Positions 37,947-51,420 of a stretch of DNA of 64,000 nucleotides are shown here, one piece after another. The DNA comes from Theobroma cacao (taxonomy: Eukaryota; Streptophyta; Magnoliopsida; Malvales; Malvaceae): the NCBI RefSeq assembly GCF_000208745.1, contig NC_030850.1, forward strand, positions 6,042,957 to 6,106,956, written 5' to 3'. Position 1 is the stretch's first letter. Every line of letters begins with the position of its first letter. The translations under genes were made by a program, and so were the position numbers. The notes beneath the pieces were generated by a model. It was not told the DNA's origin. It saw only the letters and a program-made list of their open reading frames with translations, and did not search any database.

Positions 37947-39209
37947 GCTTGATACAAAGAAAAGAAAAAAAGGTGAACTTCCCAACGTTTGAAAGAGTTA
38001 TATCAATCTAAGCTATCAACTGCTATGACGAAAGAGAAACAAGAAGCAGGGAAAGAAAGGGGCCTTTGTTTTGAAAGAGAAAAGAGAATTGTGGGATTGA
38101 ATGAGCTCTTTCCTTACAGCACAATGACAGCACCAAATGGGGTTTTCTGATGGGAACACTAACCAGCACGTAAGGAAATCAATCACTCTTTCTGCCTTTT
38201 GTTTTATATACGTTTCAATTCTCAATAATGGGCTTGACTTTTTGTTGAAATTACACGGAATGCCACTCTTTTGGACACGCTTTACCTACGTCGTTTTAGC
38301 GTTTTGTACTTCTCTTTTCTTACATTTTTCCGTGGCGCAGTTTGCTAGCTGTCTCTAGAAGGGAAGAATCCAACATTTTTCCGCAACGCGGTTTCAGGTG
38401 TTAGAACGATGTCGTTTTATATGCTTTTGAGTTCCTTCGATTTCATGCCACCACACATTAAGACTTAGGAAGAACTGTTGATTTAGGCAAATGGAAGTTA
38501 GCTTCTGCCGTAAGTAAGAGATTGTAACATCCTTTATTCATATATTCAGATTCAAAAGAATTTGCTGATCAACCAAATAGGCCTACACCCTTTGGGTAGG
38601 AATGAAAAAATGGAAAATGGTAGAAAGTAGCAGCCAACCTAACGAGCAAGGGCGTCCCCACCCCACGCCAGACATAAACCGGGCCAAAGGATACGCTGTT
38701 TGCCCTCTCAGTGGCTTCACCCTGTCCTGTCCTTCACTCACTGCCCCGAGGGAGGTTGAGCCAGCCAGAAGTGACAGATTGATTGATTGATTGGGTCCTT
38801 TAAGTTGATTTGGAAAATGAGTTAGAATTAGAAATAGAATCTCTCTTCTAAAATAGTGCAAGGACGTCAATATTATAATTCAGTCCACATGTCCTTGAGA
38901 AAAGTATCCAACAAACGGTGGTGACGCCACTTTTGTTAAACTCATAAATAATTTCTTCGAATGTGTGCTTTAGGCCAAAGTCTGAAACAAAACGGAGGAT
39001 TCGCTACAAGATCATTCAACCCACCTACGTCATCATCATATTTAATACTCCTACTTTGTTCACTGCTTTAATTTTCCTTTTATTAAAAAAAATAATAATT
39101 ATATATAAGTTTAATGTTGTTAAGTATCACTCTTGAATTAGTCTATGATATTAGTAACTATGAAGGACTTTTCACATGAGACTAAACGTTCCGTTCACTT
39201 GTTTTTTAT
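37947..39209. other. NOI upstream region and intergenic DNA
   Basis: The first few hundred bases should hold the NOI leader and promoter on the minus strand. The rest shows nothing codable beyond the GC-rich patch at 38630-38780. Confidence 0.45.
38630..38780. other. Isolated GC-rich patch
   Basis: About 150 bases much richer in G+C than the surrounding DNA, with GGGCGTCCCCACCCCACGCC and CACTGCCCCGAGGGAGGTTG. A minus-strand frame is open across it but has no family resemblance. It could be a lost leader exon, a noncoding RNA or a transposon fragment. Confidence 0.4.
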
Positions 39210-40413
39210 CAAATACTTGAATAAGTCTTTGAATTATATCAAAAAAATTAATTTAATCTCTATCTTTTTATTATATTCAAATATTACTAATTATTGATTA
39301 AAGTTAATAATTTTTATATCACGTTATCTGTCACGTAACATATCGACGTGTCATTTTGATAACGTTAATACCATGTGACAAATGATATGACATAAAAAAT
39401 TATTAATTAAAAATTAAATTTTTTCTTTTTTACTTATCTAAATGCTCAAAAATTATTAGTTAGGGATTTGAAATTAATTTTTTTAAAAAAATTAATTACC
39501 ATCATTTCTTAACTAATTATCATCTTCTTAATTGAAACCATCATTCTTAACAAAAAAAACCTAATATAACTTTTTTTATTCTATTGAAACCACTGTTGCT
39601 CATAAACAAAATATTCACTTTCTTCAATATTCTCTAAACACAACATCTCTTATAATTAAAATATCCTATCTTTATCTGCAATTCCTATTTATATTCTAAA
39701 AATCGTTTTTTGAGTGGTCTTAAATTTTTAAAAATTGTGAAAAATGTGAAAAGATAATGTATTATTGACTTCCTCTTTTTAAAATCGTATCTGAGCATTT
39801 TTTGATTTCTTCACATTCTTTAAACCAACGTACGTTATAGTCATAATGTTATTTCCCTATCTACAATTCCTATTCTTTGTCTAAAAATAGTTCTTTGGGT
39901 AATCTTAAAATTTCAAAAAATGTGAAATAAGTGAAGAAATAATCTATTATTGACTTTCTTTTCTCAATATCGTATTTGAGTATTTTTTTATTTCTATACA
40001 TCAACTTTCAATAAGAATGGCTTAGATTATGTTTTTTTGTTAGGAATGATAGCTTCAATTAAGAAATGATGGTAATCAACTTAAAGCAATTAGGTTTTTT
40101 ATTTTTTTTATTTCAAATCCCTAATCAATAATTTTTGAACATTTAGAAGTGCAAAAAGGAAAAAACTTAATTTTTAGTCAACAATTTTTAATGTCGCGTC
40201 ATTTGCCATGTGATATTAATATCATCAAGATGACACATCAATATATCACATTGTATCAAAAATTGTTGACTATATTGGTGATTAACAAAAGTTAATAAAT
40301 ATGGCTTATTTAACTCAAAATAAAAGGTTAGGAGCTTATTTGAATGAAATAAAAAGATAAGGATTAAATTAGCTTTCTTGGTATATAGTTGGGGGGCTTA
40401 TTTGCATATTTAG
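39210..40413. repeat. Large composite inverted repeat with a central tandem duplication
   Basis: The outer arms at about 39210-39560 and 40040-40413 are inverse copies (for example TTAATTTAATC near 39250 against GATTAAATTAGC near 40363, and GTTAGGGATTTGAAAT against ATTTCAAATCCCTAATC). The arms contain the same motifs as the MITE-like family. Between them two direct copies about 187 bases apart begin ATC-T-TCTGCAATTCCTAT near 39667 and ATCTACAATTCCTATTC near 39854. No coding frame. Confidence 0.7.
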
Positions 40414-40619
40414 TTTTTTTTTTTTAACTTGTATTAATATCATCAATTATTGTTATTAAATAATTTATAGTTAAACTAAACATTATAATAAATGTAAAAG
40501 TTAGTAATGTATGGTTGTTCAAAAATTTAAATTACAATTATTTTTTGATAAAATATATATATAAATAAAATAAATTATATTGAAATTTAATATTTAAAAT
40601 TTGTTAACTATTTAATAAA

Positions 40620-40945
40620 TTTTATTTTTTATTAGATTTAATCAAACTTGTATATTTTTTATTTTGAATCAAATAAATTTTTATAATTAATAGTTGACTA
40701 ATGTTAGTTTAAATGTTATTTATTATTTTATATCGCATGGTGCTAACGTGATATGTTAATATGTCATAATTAATGATGAAGTGACATGCGAGATATTTTT
40801 ATTTTCTTCACGTCAACATCAAGTGAACATAAAAATAACAAGTGAGATTTTGATTAACGATAATGAATCATAAAAGTTTATTTTATTTAAAATAAATATA
40901 TAAAACGTTAATTGAACTAATAAAAAATAAAAAAAAATAATTCAA
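40620..40945. repeat. AT-rich palindromic MITE-like repeat, copy 5
   Basis: It carries AAATTTTATTTTTTATTAGA with the inverse arm AACTAATAAAAAATAAAAAA, and the core motif GAGATTTTGATTAACGATAA. It lies about 200 bases after the composite inverted repeat and has the same family features. Confidence 0.55.
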
Positions 40946-43785
40946 ATTGTTTTAAAACATTATGTGAATCATATTTTTTTTCTTTCTCTTAGTTCTTATT
41001 CTTTCGAATTTTAACAATTTGTGGAAAACCAATGTACCCAAGCAATGAGGCTAACGGGTGATTAAGATTACAATTTGATTTTTCTCTGAAGGGATAGGAT
41101 TATACTTTTCGTGATTATTGAAAGTGACAGTAACGTTGACTAACTCTCCTTCTCTTAAGAAATATTTTATTGATAATCTAACTGCTTATCTGCCTTCCAA
41201 GAACGACTCTTTTAACTGGATCCGACTTGATCCACCGAAAGAAACCAATGGTTTTCTCAAATCACATCTCTATATATATTACTTTACCTCTACCTTTGGA
41301 ATTTCTGTTTTTTCACATTTTCTAGTGTTTTGACCCTAATGCCGTAAACAGATTTTATTCCCCTTTTTTATTTTAATTAGAGTACGCATCTTTTATCTCG
41401 AGATTTGAATATGGGATTTTTATTTTTATTTTAAAGAATGAGTTTAGATAGAGAAATTTTCAAAAAGTTTAAAATATAATTAGATTATTCGATAAAATAT
41501 AAAATTATAATTTATCAAAAATCTTGAAATTTGAATAAGATATTTTGAAGGTTCAGAATATGGTCCAGAGGAAAACGAAAATGCTTTGCTGTCCGTGAAT
41601 CATATTGTAATGGGTCACAACCATGATGACTTGTTACTTTGGATTGGAACCCATTAAAATAGCCGAAAGCATGACAAAGAATTTCTTAAAACAAATAATT
41701 TATTAAGAGGAGGATAACATAGAGTCTTTTAATATAGTATGCAATCATATCTAGATAATTTTACGCATTATATATCATATTTTATAGGTCATCTTGATTA
41801 GATTAAACTTTCAACAGCACATATATTTAGAACTCTTGGAAGTTTATAATAAAACAAGAACACCCAACGTAGTAGAAAGAAAAAAGTACATATTTTCTTG
41901 CAAACTTTGCCGTCTACTCTTGGGACAATATATGCGAAATCAACTCCTTAATCATTTGCTTAGGAGCCGTTTGGTTAGTCAACCTGTTATTTAAAATTTC
42001 ATTACTACATATTTGAAGGAAAAAAAAAATTATTGCAAATGTTATTTATAGCTTCTTACAACACTCTGTCAAATATTTATAATTAAAAATATTATATTTT
42101 GCATTCAAATATTTTATTTATTAGTTGGTATATGATCTTTTTATTTAAAGAATAGAATTCAAATCTTCTTATCTTAATTCTAATATATATATATATATAT
42201 TACATTTCTTACAGTGAGGATTAAAACACAAATAAGAAGGAAAACACCAATTAAGCAAAACATTAATTATTGAGCATGGGTTTAAGTTTAGCTCAGATGG
42301 GCCAACTTTTGGGCCTTGACATACGTAAGTTTGTGGCATAAATTGAGTCAATATTTCCCTTTTTATTTTGGGGTAAATATTAGAGGGGTTCTTTTTATTT
42401 ACAAAAAAATTAATTTATTTTTGTTGGTATTATTTGAGAACATTTCAGTTTCAAAATAGCACCACCTGTGAGAAAACTATTGAAAGTAATACCAAAACAA
42501 AATTTGTAGAAAATTCGTCGACCAAAATTTTCTTTTATTTGTTATTATTATTTGTTTATTGTAGAAAAATAAAGGTTTTATTTGGTTAAATTTTTTATTT
42601 GTTTTTAAAATTTTATAAAAATTAAAAATAATGGAACCAAATACTAAAAGCAAATGACAAAAATATTAATCAAATAGAGTTTTAAAAGGTGTTTTAAATG
42701 CTACACATTTCGACTGGTATAATCATTGACAATACTCGAACTTCTGTGGTATGCTTTGGCTCACAAAATGACGAAAAGATACAATAAAATATAAAATGAA
42801 AAAAGGTGACGTCTTCGGTTTATATTGAACGAACAAAGTTTTAGGCCCGATGGGTTTGCTCAGCGTCGGTCCATTCAGTGAGGACGAGACTTCTGTTTTC
42901 TCCAAGTTGAATTGAATCAATCACGGTAATGGCCCATTTCAATTGTCAGCTATTAATGTTTAGTTATATTAAGATTAACCCAACCATAGTATTCTATTTT
43001 AAATATGTTCCAGCCATTAAATTTTTAAATAAATTAACTTAGAATTTGAAAACATCATATGCACTCAATCGTGATAGGTTACGTTGTTAAGTAGTGATTT
43101 CCCATGATTAAATCACATCATTTAGCTATTGAATTATTCAATTTCAAAGTTGATAGGTTTAAAATAAACAATTGTACAAAATTCAGAGTAAATAATAAAA
43201 TTTTTTACGTGTGATTTAAAAGAAGAAAATCAAATTTCTAACTATAAAAATAAAATGAAATAGAAGATATCCTGATTGCCGATTGGATACGTGGATTACG
43301 TAGAATCAGGCTTAAGATTGCACGTGGCGATATGTGGCAGGCGGGTTCCCTTCGATTCCAGTGTTTGGCCAACGGAAACCACAAATTCTATTCATACTAA
43401 TCAACGTGCGTTGTCTATCCCAACTCTCCACCTTGTTTCCCTTCTTCACTCTTGGGCCACAATATTTTTCTTTTCCTTTTTTGTTTTTTCGTTCGGTGAA
43501 AACGACTGGTGGGTGGCAAAAAAATAAGGGGTTGGAAATAAATATCTTTATGGTGAAAGGAATATTTTTTATTTTATTATTACTCTCGACTTTTTAATTT
43601 CATTTTTATATCTTTTCACTTACTTTACCCTTTTTTTTTAAAATTTTGCATTACATAAAATAAATCTTTCTTCAAATAAAATAAAAGAAGTTGCCCCTAC
43701 TCTTTTTTGCTTTTATTTCTTGAGAACAGGATAAGCAAATTCAAAAAATTAATATAATATTTTAAAAAGTAGAAAAAATATAAAT
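40946..43785. other. Intergenic, no gene seen
   Basis: AT-rich with a TA dinucleotide run at about 42181-42200. A GC-richer interval at 43270-43520 has overlapping open frames but no recognisable protein or exon borders. Confidence 0.4.
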
Positions 43786-44275
43786 TTAATAAGAAAAATT
43801 AACTAAAAAGTGAAAATAAAAAATGGTTACCATCCGGTGTCCCCACCGTTGAGAAATTTACATTCTTCTCTTTGTTGTATGTTCATTTTCAATGAGTCTG
43901 ATAGGTACCTTTATTTAAGCTAAAAAAGAAAGAGAAAGAAAGTCAGTTTAAAATTTCCAATTATTTTCTTAATTAGAGTTTTCATTTTTCATTACCATTA
44001 GACAACCAAAAAAATTAAATACTTATTTATATTTTAAACATCATAGTATAAAAAATTAAATACTCATTCAAAAATTAATACTTAAAATAATAAATAATCA
44101 AACTAAAAATAAAATATTTAATAAACAAAATTAACTTAAAAACCTGAAAAGGTTGCTATAGGTGTTCCCATCCTTGAGAATTTACATATTTCCTTGGCAG
44201 ATTTTCATTTTCAATGAGTATGATGTTCTTGATGTGTGTGTATTTATTTTGACAAAAAAAGAAAAAGCCAAAAAA
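43786..44275 (+). repeat. Duplicated segment in the ABCF5 promoter
   Basis: Two direct copies of about 160 bases, starting near 43786 and 44117, a period of roughly 330. Shared blocks include TTAATAA-AAAATTAACT, GTTGAGAAATTTACAT against CTTGAGAATTTACAT, and the identical TTCATTTTCAATGAGT. The second copy ends about 245 bases before the ABCF5 ATG. Confidence 0.7.
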
Positions 44276-44340
44276 AAAGAGAAAATTTTTTCAATAATTT
44301 ATTTTATATTTAAAATTTAGGATTTCCATTTCCTTTTTGG

Positions 44341-44403
44341 ATGGACTACAAACAACTAGAAAAGGTCCCTCCTTCACCAGTCTCTCTCTCTGCCCTGGGC
44401 TGA
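44341..44403 (+). promoter_or_regulatory. Possible upstream open reading frame in the ABCF5 leader
   Basis: ATG at 44341 opens a 20-codon frame ending TGA at 44403, 117 bases before the main start. The leader between them is pyrimidine-rich (CTCTCTCTCTGCC). It matters only if transcription starts upstream of 44341, which the sequence does not settle. Confidence 0.3.
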
Positions 44404-44520
44404 GAGTTTCTCTTCTATTCTCTCTCACTGAGAAGCTCTCCATTGCCTGCTTTCAGAAATCCTCCATCTCTTTTTCCTTTCATTTTCCCACACTTTCCTT
44501 CACTTTCCCACTACCCAGAC

Positions 44521-47500
44521 ATGGGCCTCTCCACAAAACTCCACCGTATAGACCTTCGTTCCACATTCTTCACCTCTCTTCGCCCCTCTTTCACCCCGAA
44601 TTCCTCCTCTCTAATCTCCCCCAAGACCCTTAAATTTAGACCCACTAAAATAACTGCCCAGGTTTCCACTCTCAGCGTTGAAACCTCCGTTAAAGACCCT
44701 CAAAACGACATCGAGTCATTGTTTTCCACCAACACAGTCGAAGAAGTTGATCGAAAACGCGCCAACAAGCGGTCCAACACCGGCTCTTCGGGTATTTCCT
44801 CCGGTGTAAAGCTCGAAAACATAAGCAAGAGCTATAAAGGAGTAACGGTTTTGAAAAATGTGAGTTGGGAAGTGAAAAAAGGCGAGAAAGTTGGATTGGT
44901 TGGAGTAAACGGAGCAGGGAAAACGACTCAGATGAGAATTATAACGGGGCTAGAAGAACCTGATTCGGGGAATGTTATAAAGGCGAAACCAAACATGAAA
45001 GTTGCGTTTTTGAACCAAGAATTTGAGGTTTCGATGAGTAGGACGGTGAGGGAGGAGTTTATGAGTGCTTTTAAAGAGGAAATGGAGATTGCAGACAGGT
45101 TAGAGAGGGTTCAAAAGGCGATTGAAGGGGCTACCGAGGATTTGGAGTTGATGGGAAGGCTTTTGGATGAGTTTGATTTGTTGCAGAGGAGAGCTCAGGC
45201 TGTGGATTTGGATGAGGTTGATGCTAAGGTTAGTAAGTTGATGCCAGAGCTCGGGTTTTCCCCTGAGGATTCGGATAGGTTGGTCGCGAGTTTTAGTAGC
45301 GGGTGGCAGATGAGGATGTCACTTGGGAAGATTTTATTGCAGGTAAAGTTATTATTTTGATGCATATCTTGGTGTAAAATTGTTCTATTGATAGTTTCAT
45401 TGATGTTTCTATATTGTTTTGTTAAGAAAAAGTTGGGGCAATGAATTTCTTGAGCCTTACTATGAGCGTTAAAGATATATAGAAGTTTCCTGGTAGGATT
45501 GCAAGGAGATTGCCACTATATTTGATCACTATATATTAATAGTAATGTTCAAAATGAGATTGTTTACTTTTGAAGAAGTGATAGTTTTGATTGGAGGTCG
45601 GCTTCTAATTTTGACTATTCACAGCTGAAATGACTTTGGCACTTGTTGTTTATAAGTTTTAAATTTTAAATTGAATGACAAAATATTTAGCTTGTATGCA
45701 TTTTTTATTATGTTGTGGTTAGTTGTTAATTCATGGTTCATCTGTGTGACATGTAGCATAATATATTGGCATTACTTGCTGATTGTTGATGTAAATGTAA
45801 ATTTGCAGGAGCCTGATTTGTTGCTTTTGGATGAGCCTACAAATCACCTTGACCTTGATACAATTGAGTGGCTTGAAGGATATCTCGACAAGCAAGAAGT
45901 GCCGATGGTCATTATATCTCATGATAGAGCTTTTCTAGATCAGTTGTGTACAAAGATAGTGGAGACTGATATGGGCGTTTCCAGGACGTTTGAGGGTAAT
46001 TATTCTCAGTATGTTGAAGCAAAGGCAGCATGGGTTGAAAACCAGTGTGCTGCATGGGAGAAGCAGCAGAAGGAAATTGAGCAGACAAAAGACTTGATAA
46101 ACAGATTAGGTGCAGGAGCAAATTCTGGCCGTGCTTCTTCTGCTGAAAAGGTATGTATGTTGGCATTCAGTTCTGAAATATATTCCATTTCATCTTTGAC
46201 GAATGCAAGCTGCCCTCTTTAGTCAATTTGTAGTGATGGCAGATGTATAATTTTTTTTCATTTTAAGTTATTTACTAAATATGCATAAATTGACGATAAA
46301 ATTACTACCTGATTGCCAAACCTGCTTGACTTGCAGTATTCTTTCAAATGAATGACCTAAGTTTTCATCATATTTTGGTAAATCATAGATGATTTTACTC
46401 TATACAATTAATTAAATAATGAAGCGAGTTACCTAGCATGTGGGTTTTGTTTGTGGAACTTGAACCAGAATGTAAAACACCATCTATATTGAAATATGGT
46501 ACGGTGGGTATAATTTTCTTTTCCCTTTATTTTAAGTGGATTAATCTGAAGTTTTAGGTTAATTATGATTAATTAGAACTTGTAGAAATTCAGTTGTAGT
46601 TTTATATCATTTAACTAAGGTTCCTTGATATCTTATACCACAAGATTTTCATTTCTAGGTACAATTTCTTCTTTTTTTCATCAAGGTTTCTCATCACTTT
46701 TATCAGATTGAGTGTTTCTTTTTCTATTCTGGATCACAAATGATTTGCAATTTGGATTGCATGATCCGTATAAAATTTGTGAGGATGGAACCTCGTATTT
46801 TTCTTGATATGATGGTCAGAAGAGTTACTTTGCTTTAACAGAATGGATAGTGGCATGCCTGTATATCACTTGGTTGGCTTTTCTTTTCTTTTATCTACTT
46901 TTTCCATTTTATTTATTTCACAAAAACCACTTCTCTTAGTTACCTACATCAATATTCTATCTTCCTGAAATTTCTTCTCAATAAAGTCCTTGCTTAGTGA
47001 AATAAAGTCCTTGCTGCCTGAACTTTTTGTCTTTTCTTTGGATTTTGATGGTGGTTGCTACTTCAGATAGTTACAGGTTCCTCAGACTTTTGTGTTTGTA
47101 CTGGGATTCATTCTTTAAGCTCTAATATGCTTCTGCATATTTATTTTTCTGGTTACTTAAATTCTCCTCTTGCTGAGTGGTAACAGAAGCTGGAGAGACT
47201 TCAAGAAGAGGGTCAATTAGAGAAGCCATTTCAGCGGAAACAAATGAAGATAAGGTTCCCTGAGCGTGGAAGAAGCGGCAGATCTGTTATTACTGTTAAG
47301 AATCTGGAATTTGGTTATGAGGATGACGTAAGATGAGATGATTATTGATTGATGGTGTAATTATTTTTTTTAATCTTCTCATTTATGACAAAAAATTGGT
47401 TTGTATCAGTTGCTATTTAACAGGGCGAATCTTACAATTGAAAGGGGAGAGAAAATTGCCATTATTGGTCCAAACGGTTGCGGAAAGAGTACTTTACTGA

Positions 47501-49433
47501 AACTGATAATGGGTTTGGAGAAGCCAAGAGGAGGTGAAGTGGTACTTGGGGAGCATAACGTTCTACCAAATTATTTTGAGCAGAATCAGGTATTTGGCCT
47601 CTGTGTATAATATTATTTGTATGTGAGGTACTTCTGATCTTGCCGCTTAGTTGCTAAGCTCCCCTTTGGAGCTAACGAAGTGCAAACTACTGACTGAATT
47701 TAATCAACTTTTCTTTCAGGCTGAGGCTCTTGATTTGGATAAAACAGTGCTTCAGACAGTGGAAGAAGTGGCAGAAGACTGGAGAATTGATGATATTAAG
47801 GGACTCCTAGGTCGTTGCAACTTCAAAGCTGATATGCTCGAAAGAAAGGTTTCCCTTTTGAGTGGTGGTGAGAAGGTAATTACATTCTACATTTCATTTT
47901 ATATTTTGAGTACTCTTTTTGCTTTTATGGATCTCATTCAAAAATTTTGTTTTGTGCTTTGAATCTTTCATTATTAACTCCAATTTTCTGAGCATTTAGC
48001 TCAATGTTAGGTGCATGTATCCCCCTGTTCAAAGAGCTGGTTCTAGTCCCTCTTTCCCCCAAATAAAAAAAAAAAAGAAAAAGAAAAAAAGAAAGGAGAC
48101 GAAAATCCAATGTTTCTGGGGCAGCCTATTCTAATTGGTTCATAATAGTTCAGTGATTTTAATTCATTACCTGCTGGACAATTTGATAATTTTGGGGTAC
48201 TTTAGTTGAAGTTTGTAGATTGCCTGATGCATATTGAATTCAAGTGTTTAACATTATATGAGCTAATGAATAATATAAAAGTAAGAATATGCTTCTCGTT
48301 AGTGTCTCACGACCTGCATGCCTGATACTTCCTGTTCTTAAGCGTAGAAATTTGTGGTTTGTGAATTGATGGCTCTTGCATGTTGTTTATCATGTCCTAG
48401 TGCACTGGCATGTTTATTAGATACTACCATGTATTATATTTCCATTTTGTTTTGAAGTCATGAATTTGATTGTTGTATTTTCTTGTTACATTTAGGCACG
48501 ACTTGCTTTTTGCAAATTTATGGTAAAACCATCAACATTACTAGTTTTGGATGAACCAACTAATCACCTCGATATACCTTCGAAAGAAATGCTGGAGGTT
48601 TGGTTTTTTCTTACCTTTCTCTATACTCCATTTGATTTTTATAACTCAATATTTCAGCATTTAGCTTTGTCACTGAATAATTCTGCAATTTCTCATTATT
48701 CTATTAGGAGGCAATCAGAGAGTACAGCGGCACTGTCATTACTGTTTCACATGACCGATACTTTATTAGGCAAATTGTTAACAGAGTAGTGGAAGTAAAA
48801 GATGGACATTTGCAGGACTACATGGGTGATTACAATGTGAGTATGACTTTATTGGTTGAACCCTTCTCATCCTTTCCCATTACTGCATGGAATGTCTTCT
48901 TGCATAGCTCTTATTACCAATCCCTCCCAAACTCCTTATTTTCTTTGCCTATTTGTTGTTTGGCTTATCATCTGGTAAAAAACTGAAAATTTTCTTTTCA
49001 TCCATGAGTTTATTCAGATGCTTGTTTGCTAAGTTTATTGGTGGTCTTTTACCCAAAATATGCTGTTCATCGAATCTTTCTTCTCTGGTTCCTGATTAAC
49101 TGTTTGTACCAATTTCAAATGGACAGTATTATCTAGAGAAAAACCTTGAGGCAAGGGCTAAGGAGCTGGAGCGTGAGGCAGACCTTGAAGAGAAAGCTCC
49201 CAAAGTGAAAGCCAAATCCAAGATGTCAAAGGTAAGCAATACACTCTTGTGATTCCTAGCTTTCAAAATTGGAGAGGTTATTGTCACATGGTTTACAGAA
49301 CCTTAGCTAACGAATTCTGTATCCCTTGGTTTGACAGGCTGAGAAGGAAGCTCGAAAGAAACAGAAAATGCAGGCCTTTCAAGCTGCTAAACAAAAGTCG
49401 AAAGGGCTGAAGAATTCCAAGAGATGGAAATGA
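44521..49433 (+). CDS. ABCF5: ABC transporter F family member 5 (soluble ABC ATPase)
   Basis: ABCF proteins are soluble twin ATPases related to EttA/GCN20 that act on ribosomes and do not transport. Nine exons join in frame: 44521-45342, 45809-46150, 47187-47327, 47410-47589, 47720-47875, 48496-48597, 48708-48836, 49127-49231, 49338-49433, giving 690 residues. I take ATG 44521 ([17 protein letters not shown]); the upstream open frame has no ATG. The first 60 or so residues are Ser/Thr/Arg-rich, a likely plastid transit peptide. Domain 1 has Walker [10 protein letters not shown] (128-136), signature [15 protein letters not shown] and Walker [13 protein letters not shown]. The ABCF linker follows in exons 2-3. 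Domain 2 has GPNGCGKST (455-463), LLSGGEK and [12 protein letters not shown]. The tail is Lys-rich. Length and order match Arabidopsis ABCF5 (about 692). No damage seen. Confidence 0.96.
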
Positions 49434-51420
49434 AATATTCCATCTATACATGAAATTGATTAAGAATGACCAATTGTTAAACCAATTTTACAGTGTAAAG
49501 TGCCTAGGATGTGGATGACCACCAGCACCATCTGTATATAATGTTGATAGAAATACAGTTCTAAATTGAAGCTCTTACACGAGTTATGGTAGAGTTGAGT
49601 TCTTCTTATTTCCTGGCCATAGCAATTCATACTTCCTTAAAAATGTAATGCAGGGTGAAATTGAACTGAGAAGTGAAAACTGAATCCGGCAGCCTCTCTT
49701 TGATGCTTAAAAAGAAAATAAAGAAAAAATCCATGGCCATGCATGCCGCAAACAAATACTAGTATTTCTTCATCTTTCTCTCCAAAATTCAAGGTAAATG
49801 TGAATTGTCTAGGCTTGACTGAATCATTGTTAGCATCTTTTATTAAACAAAAGTTGGACTTTAAAAATCTGAATGTATTTATTAAGATCATAAATTAAAG
49901 AAATTTATCAGTATTTGTAATTATTCATAGATTGAATGAATTTTTCTAAAAATTATATATTCTCTTGATTGGGGAAAAAGGGTTTCCAACTTGAGTAAGG
50001 AAATTATGGAGTGAATTTGAGACTTTTGTTGAAGTATAATAATGGATTTATATTTAATACACTAACAGTGTATAGTTTTTATACAATGTCATCTCACCAA
50101 ATGGTACTATCTTATTAATAAAGAAAAATTTTTAAGAACTTAAATTTTAAATATTAAAAATTAATTAAATAAAAAATAATTTTTTCTCTCTAGCTACATC
50201 AAATCATTCTTTAATTTTTTTTATACATCTTTGTCTAACTCCATCTTCTTCCCCCTTCTTCCTCAATTAAAATTAAAAATTAAAATATTTTAACTTTTCC
50301 TCAAGACCTCTTTAACCTTCTTTTCTTGTTCTTAAGTTAGACATTCAAACTAAAATTTTGATGAGAGGATTTTCCTTTTGTTGAGGGAAAGAGAGAGAAA
50401 AAGTGCTCCTCAACAAAGAAGTAATTTTTTTATTAGTTAACATTGGAACTAGAAGGGTGGACATTTGACCGATCTGACCATCTATTGTGATAGAAGAATC
50501 ATTCATTAAGTTGTGACAGGATTATCTTCGGGGGCAATATTAGTGTTGAAAAAATTATCACAATTTTTGTTAAAATTTTAATTTAATATTAAATTGATGT
50601 TAATTAATTACTTTTACCATTTTTATTATTTAACTACATTATAACCCTAGATTAAACTTAACAAGTAAAATCCTAATTTATTTATTTAAAAAAATTAATT
50701 ATCACATTATAACCTTAAATCAAATGTAAAAATTACTTAAAAAATACATCACTAAAACTCAACAAATACACAGAGTCAACAAGTACAAATTATCTTGAAA
50801 TATCTTGTGGTTAAACAATTTTAACAAATCTAATTTTAATGGAAAAAGAAGAAAAAAGGAGATAATGGAGAGATATAAAAAGGAGGAGAGCAATCAAGTA
50901 ACTTGTAAGGGAGTTAAAGAGAGAAAAAATAATTTTTTTAATTTTTTATTTAATTATTAAATTTTTTTAGTTTTATCTAATTAATAAATGACTGTATAAA
51001 AACTACCGATTGTCCTTGCATCAACTTTAAATCCATAAACGCAGCGAACAAAACGCCAAAACTTGGTAGTTTAGTGTATTCCTTCAAATCCATTTTTCCT
51101 CCATCAAAACCAGAACACCCCCGACCCCTGTTCGAGGCTCTGAAAAAGAGAACTGGAGAAAAGCAAGCATCCGCCGTTTGTGCAGAAAGTTGAGCCACCG
51201 CTCCTTCAAATCTCCCAAACAAAAACATCCAACCTTAAAAACAAGCATCCCATTTGACAAGGAATTTTTTTTTTTTTAAAATTTAATTATTGCTTAGAGT
51301 TACAGGTATGCCCAGATTTTTTTTCAAAGGCGTCACTGGTTTTTCTTGGGAAATAATTGAATTACTCAGTTCTTTTTTTTTTTTTTTTTTCAATCATGTT
51401 TATGTTGTGGCACAGCTGAT
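49434..51420. other. Intergenic between ABCF5 and PDCD2-like gene
   Basis: Probable ABCF5 3' UTR to about 49590, then AT-rich DNA without a gene. Near the right end a GC-richer leader at about 51000-51305 ends in TACAG/GTATGC, and GTGGCACAG at 51407-51415 gives an acceptor, so the PDCD2-like gene probably has a 5'-leader intron of 110 bases. Confidence 0.45.
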
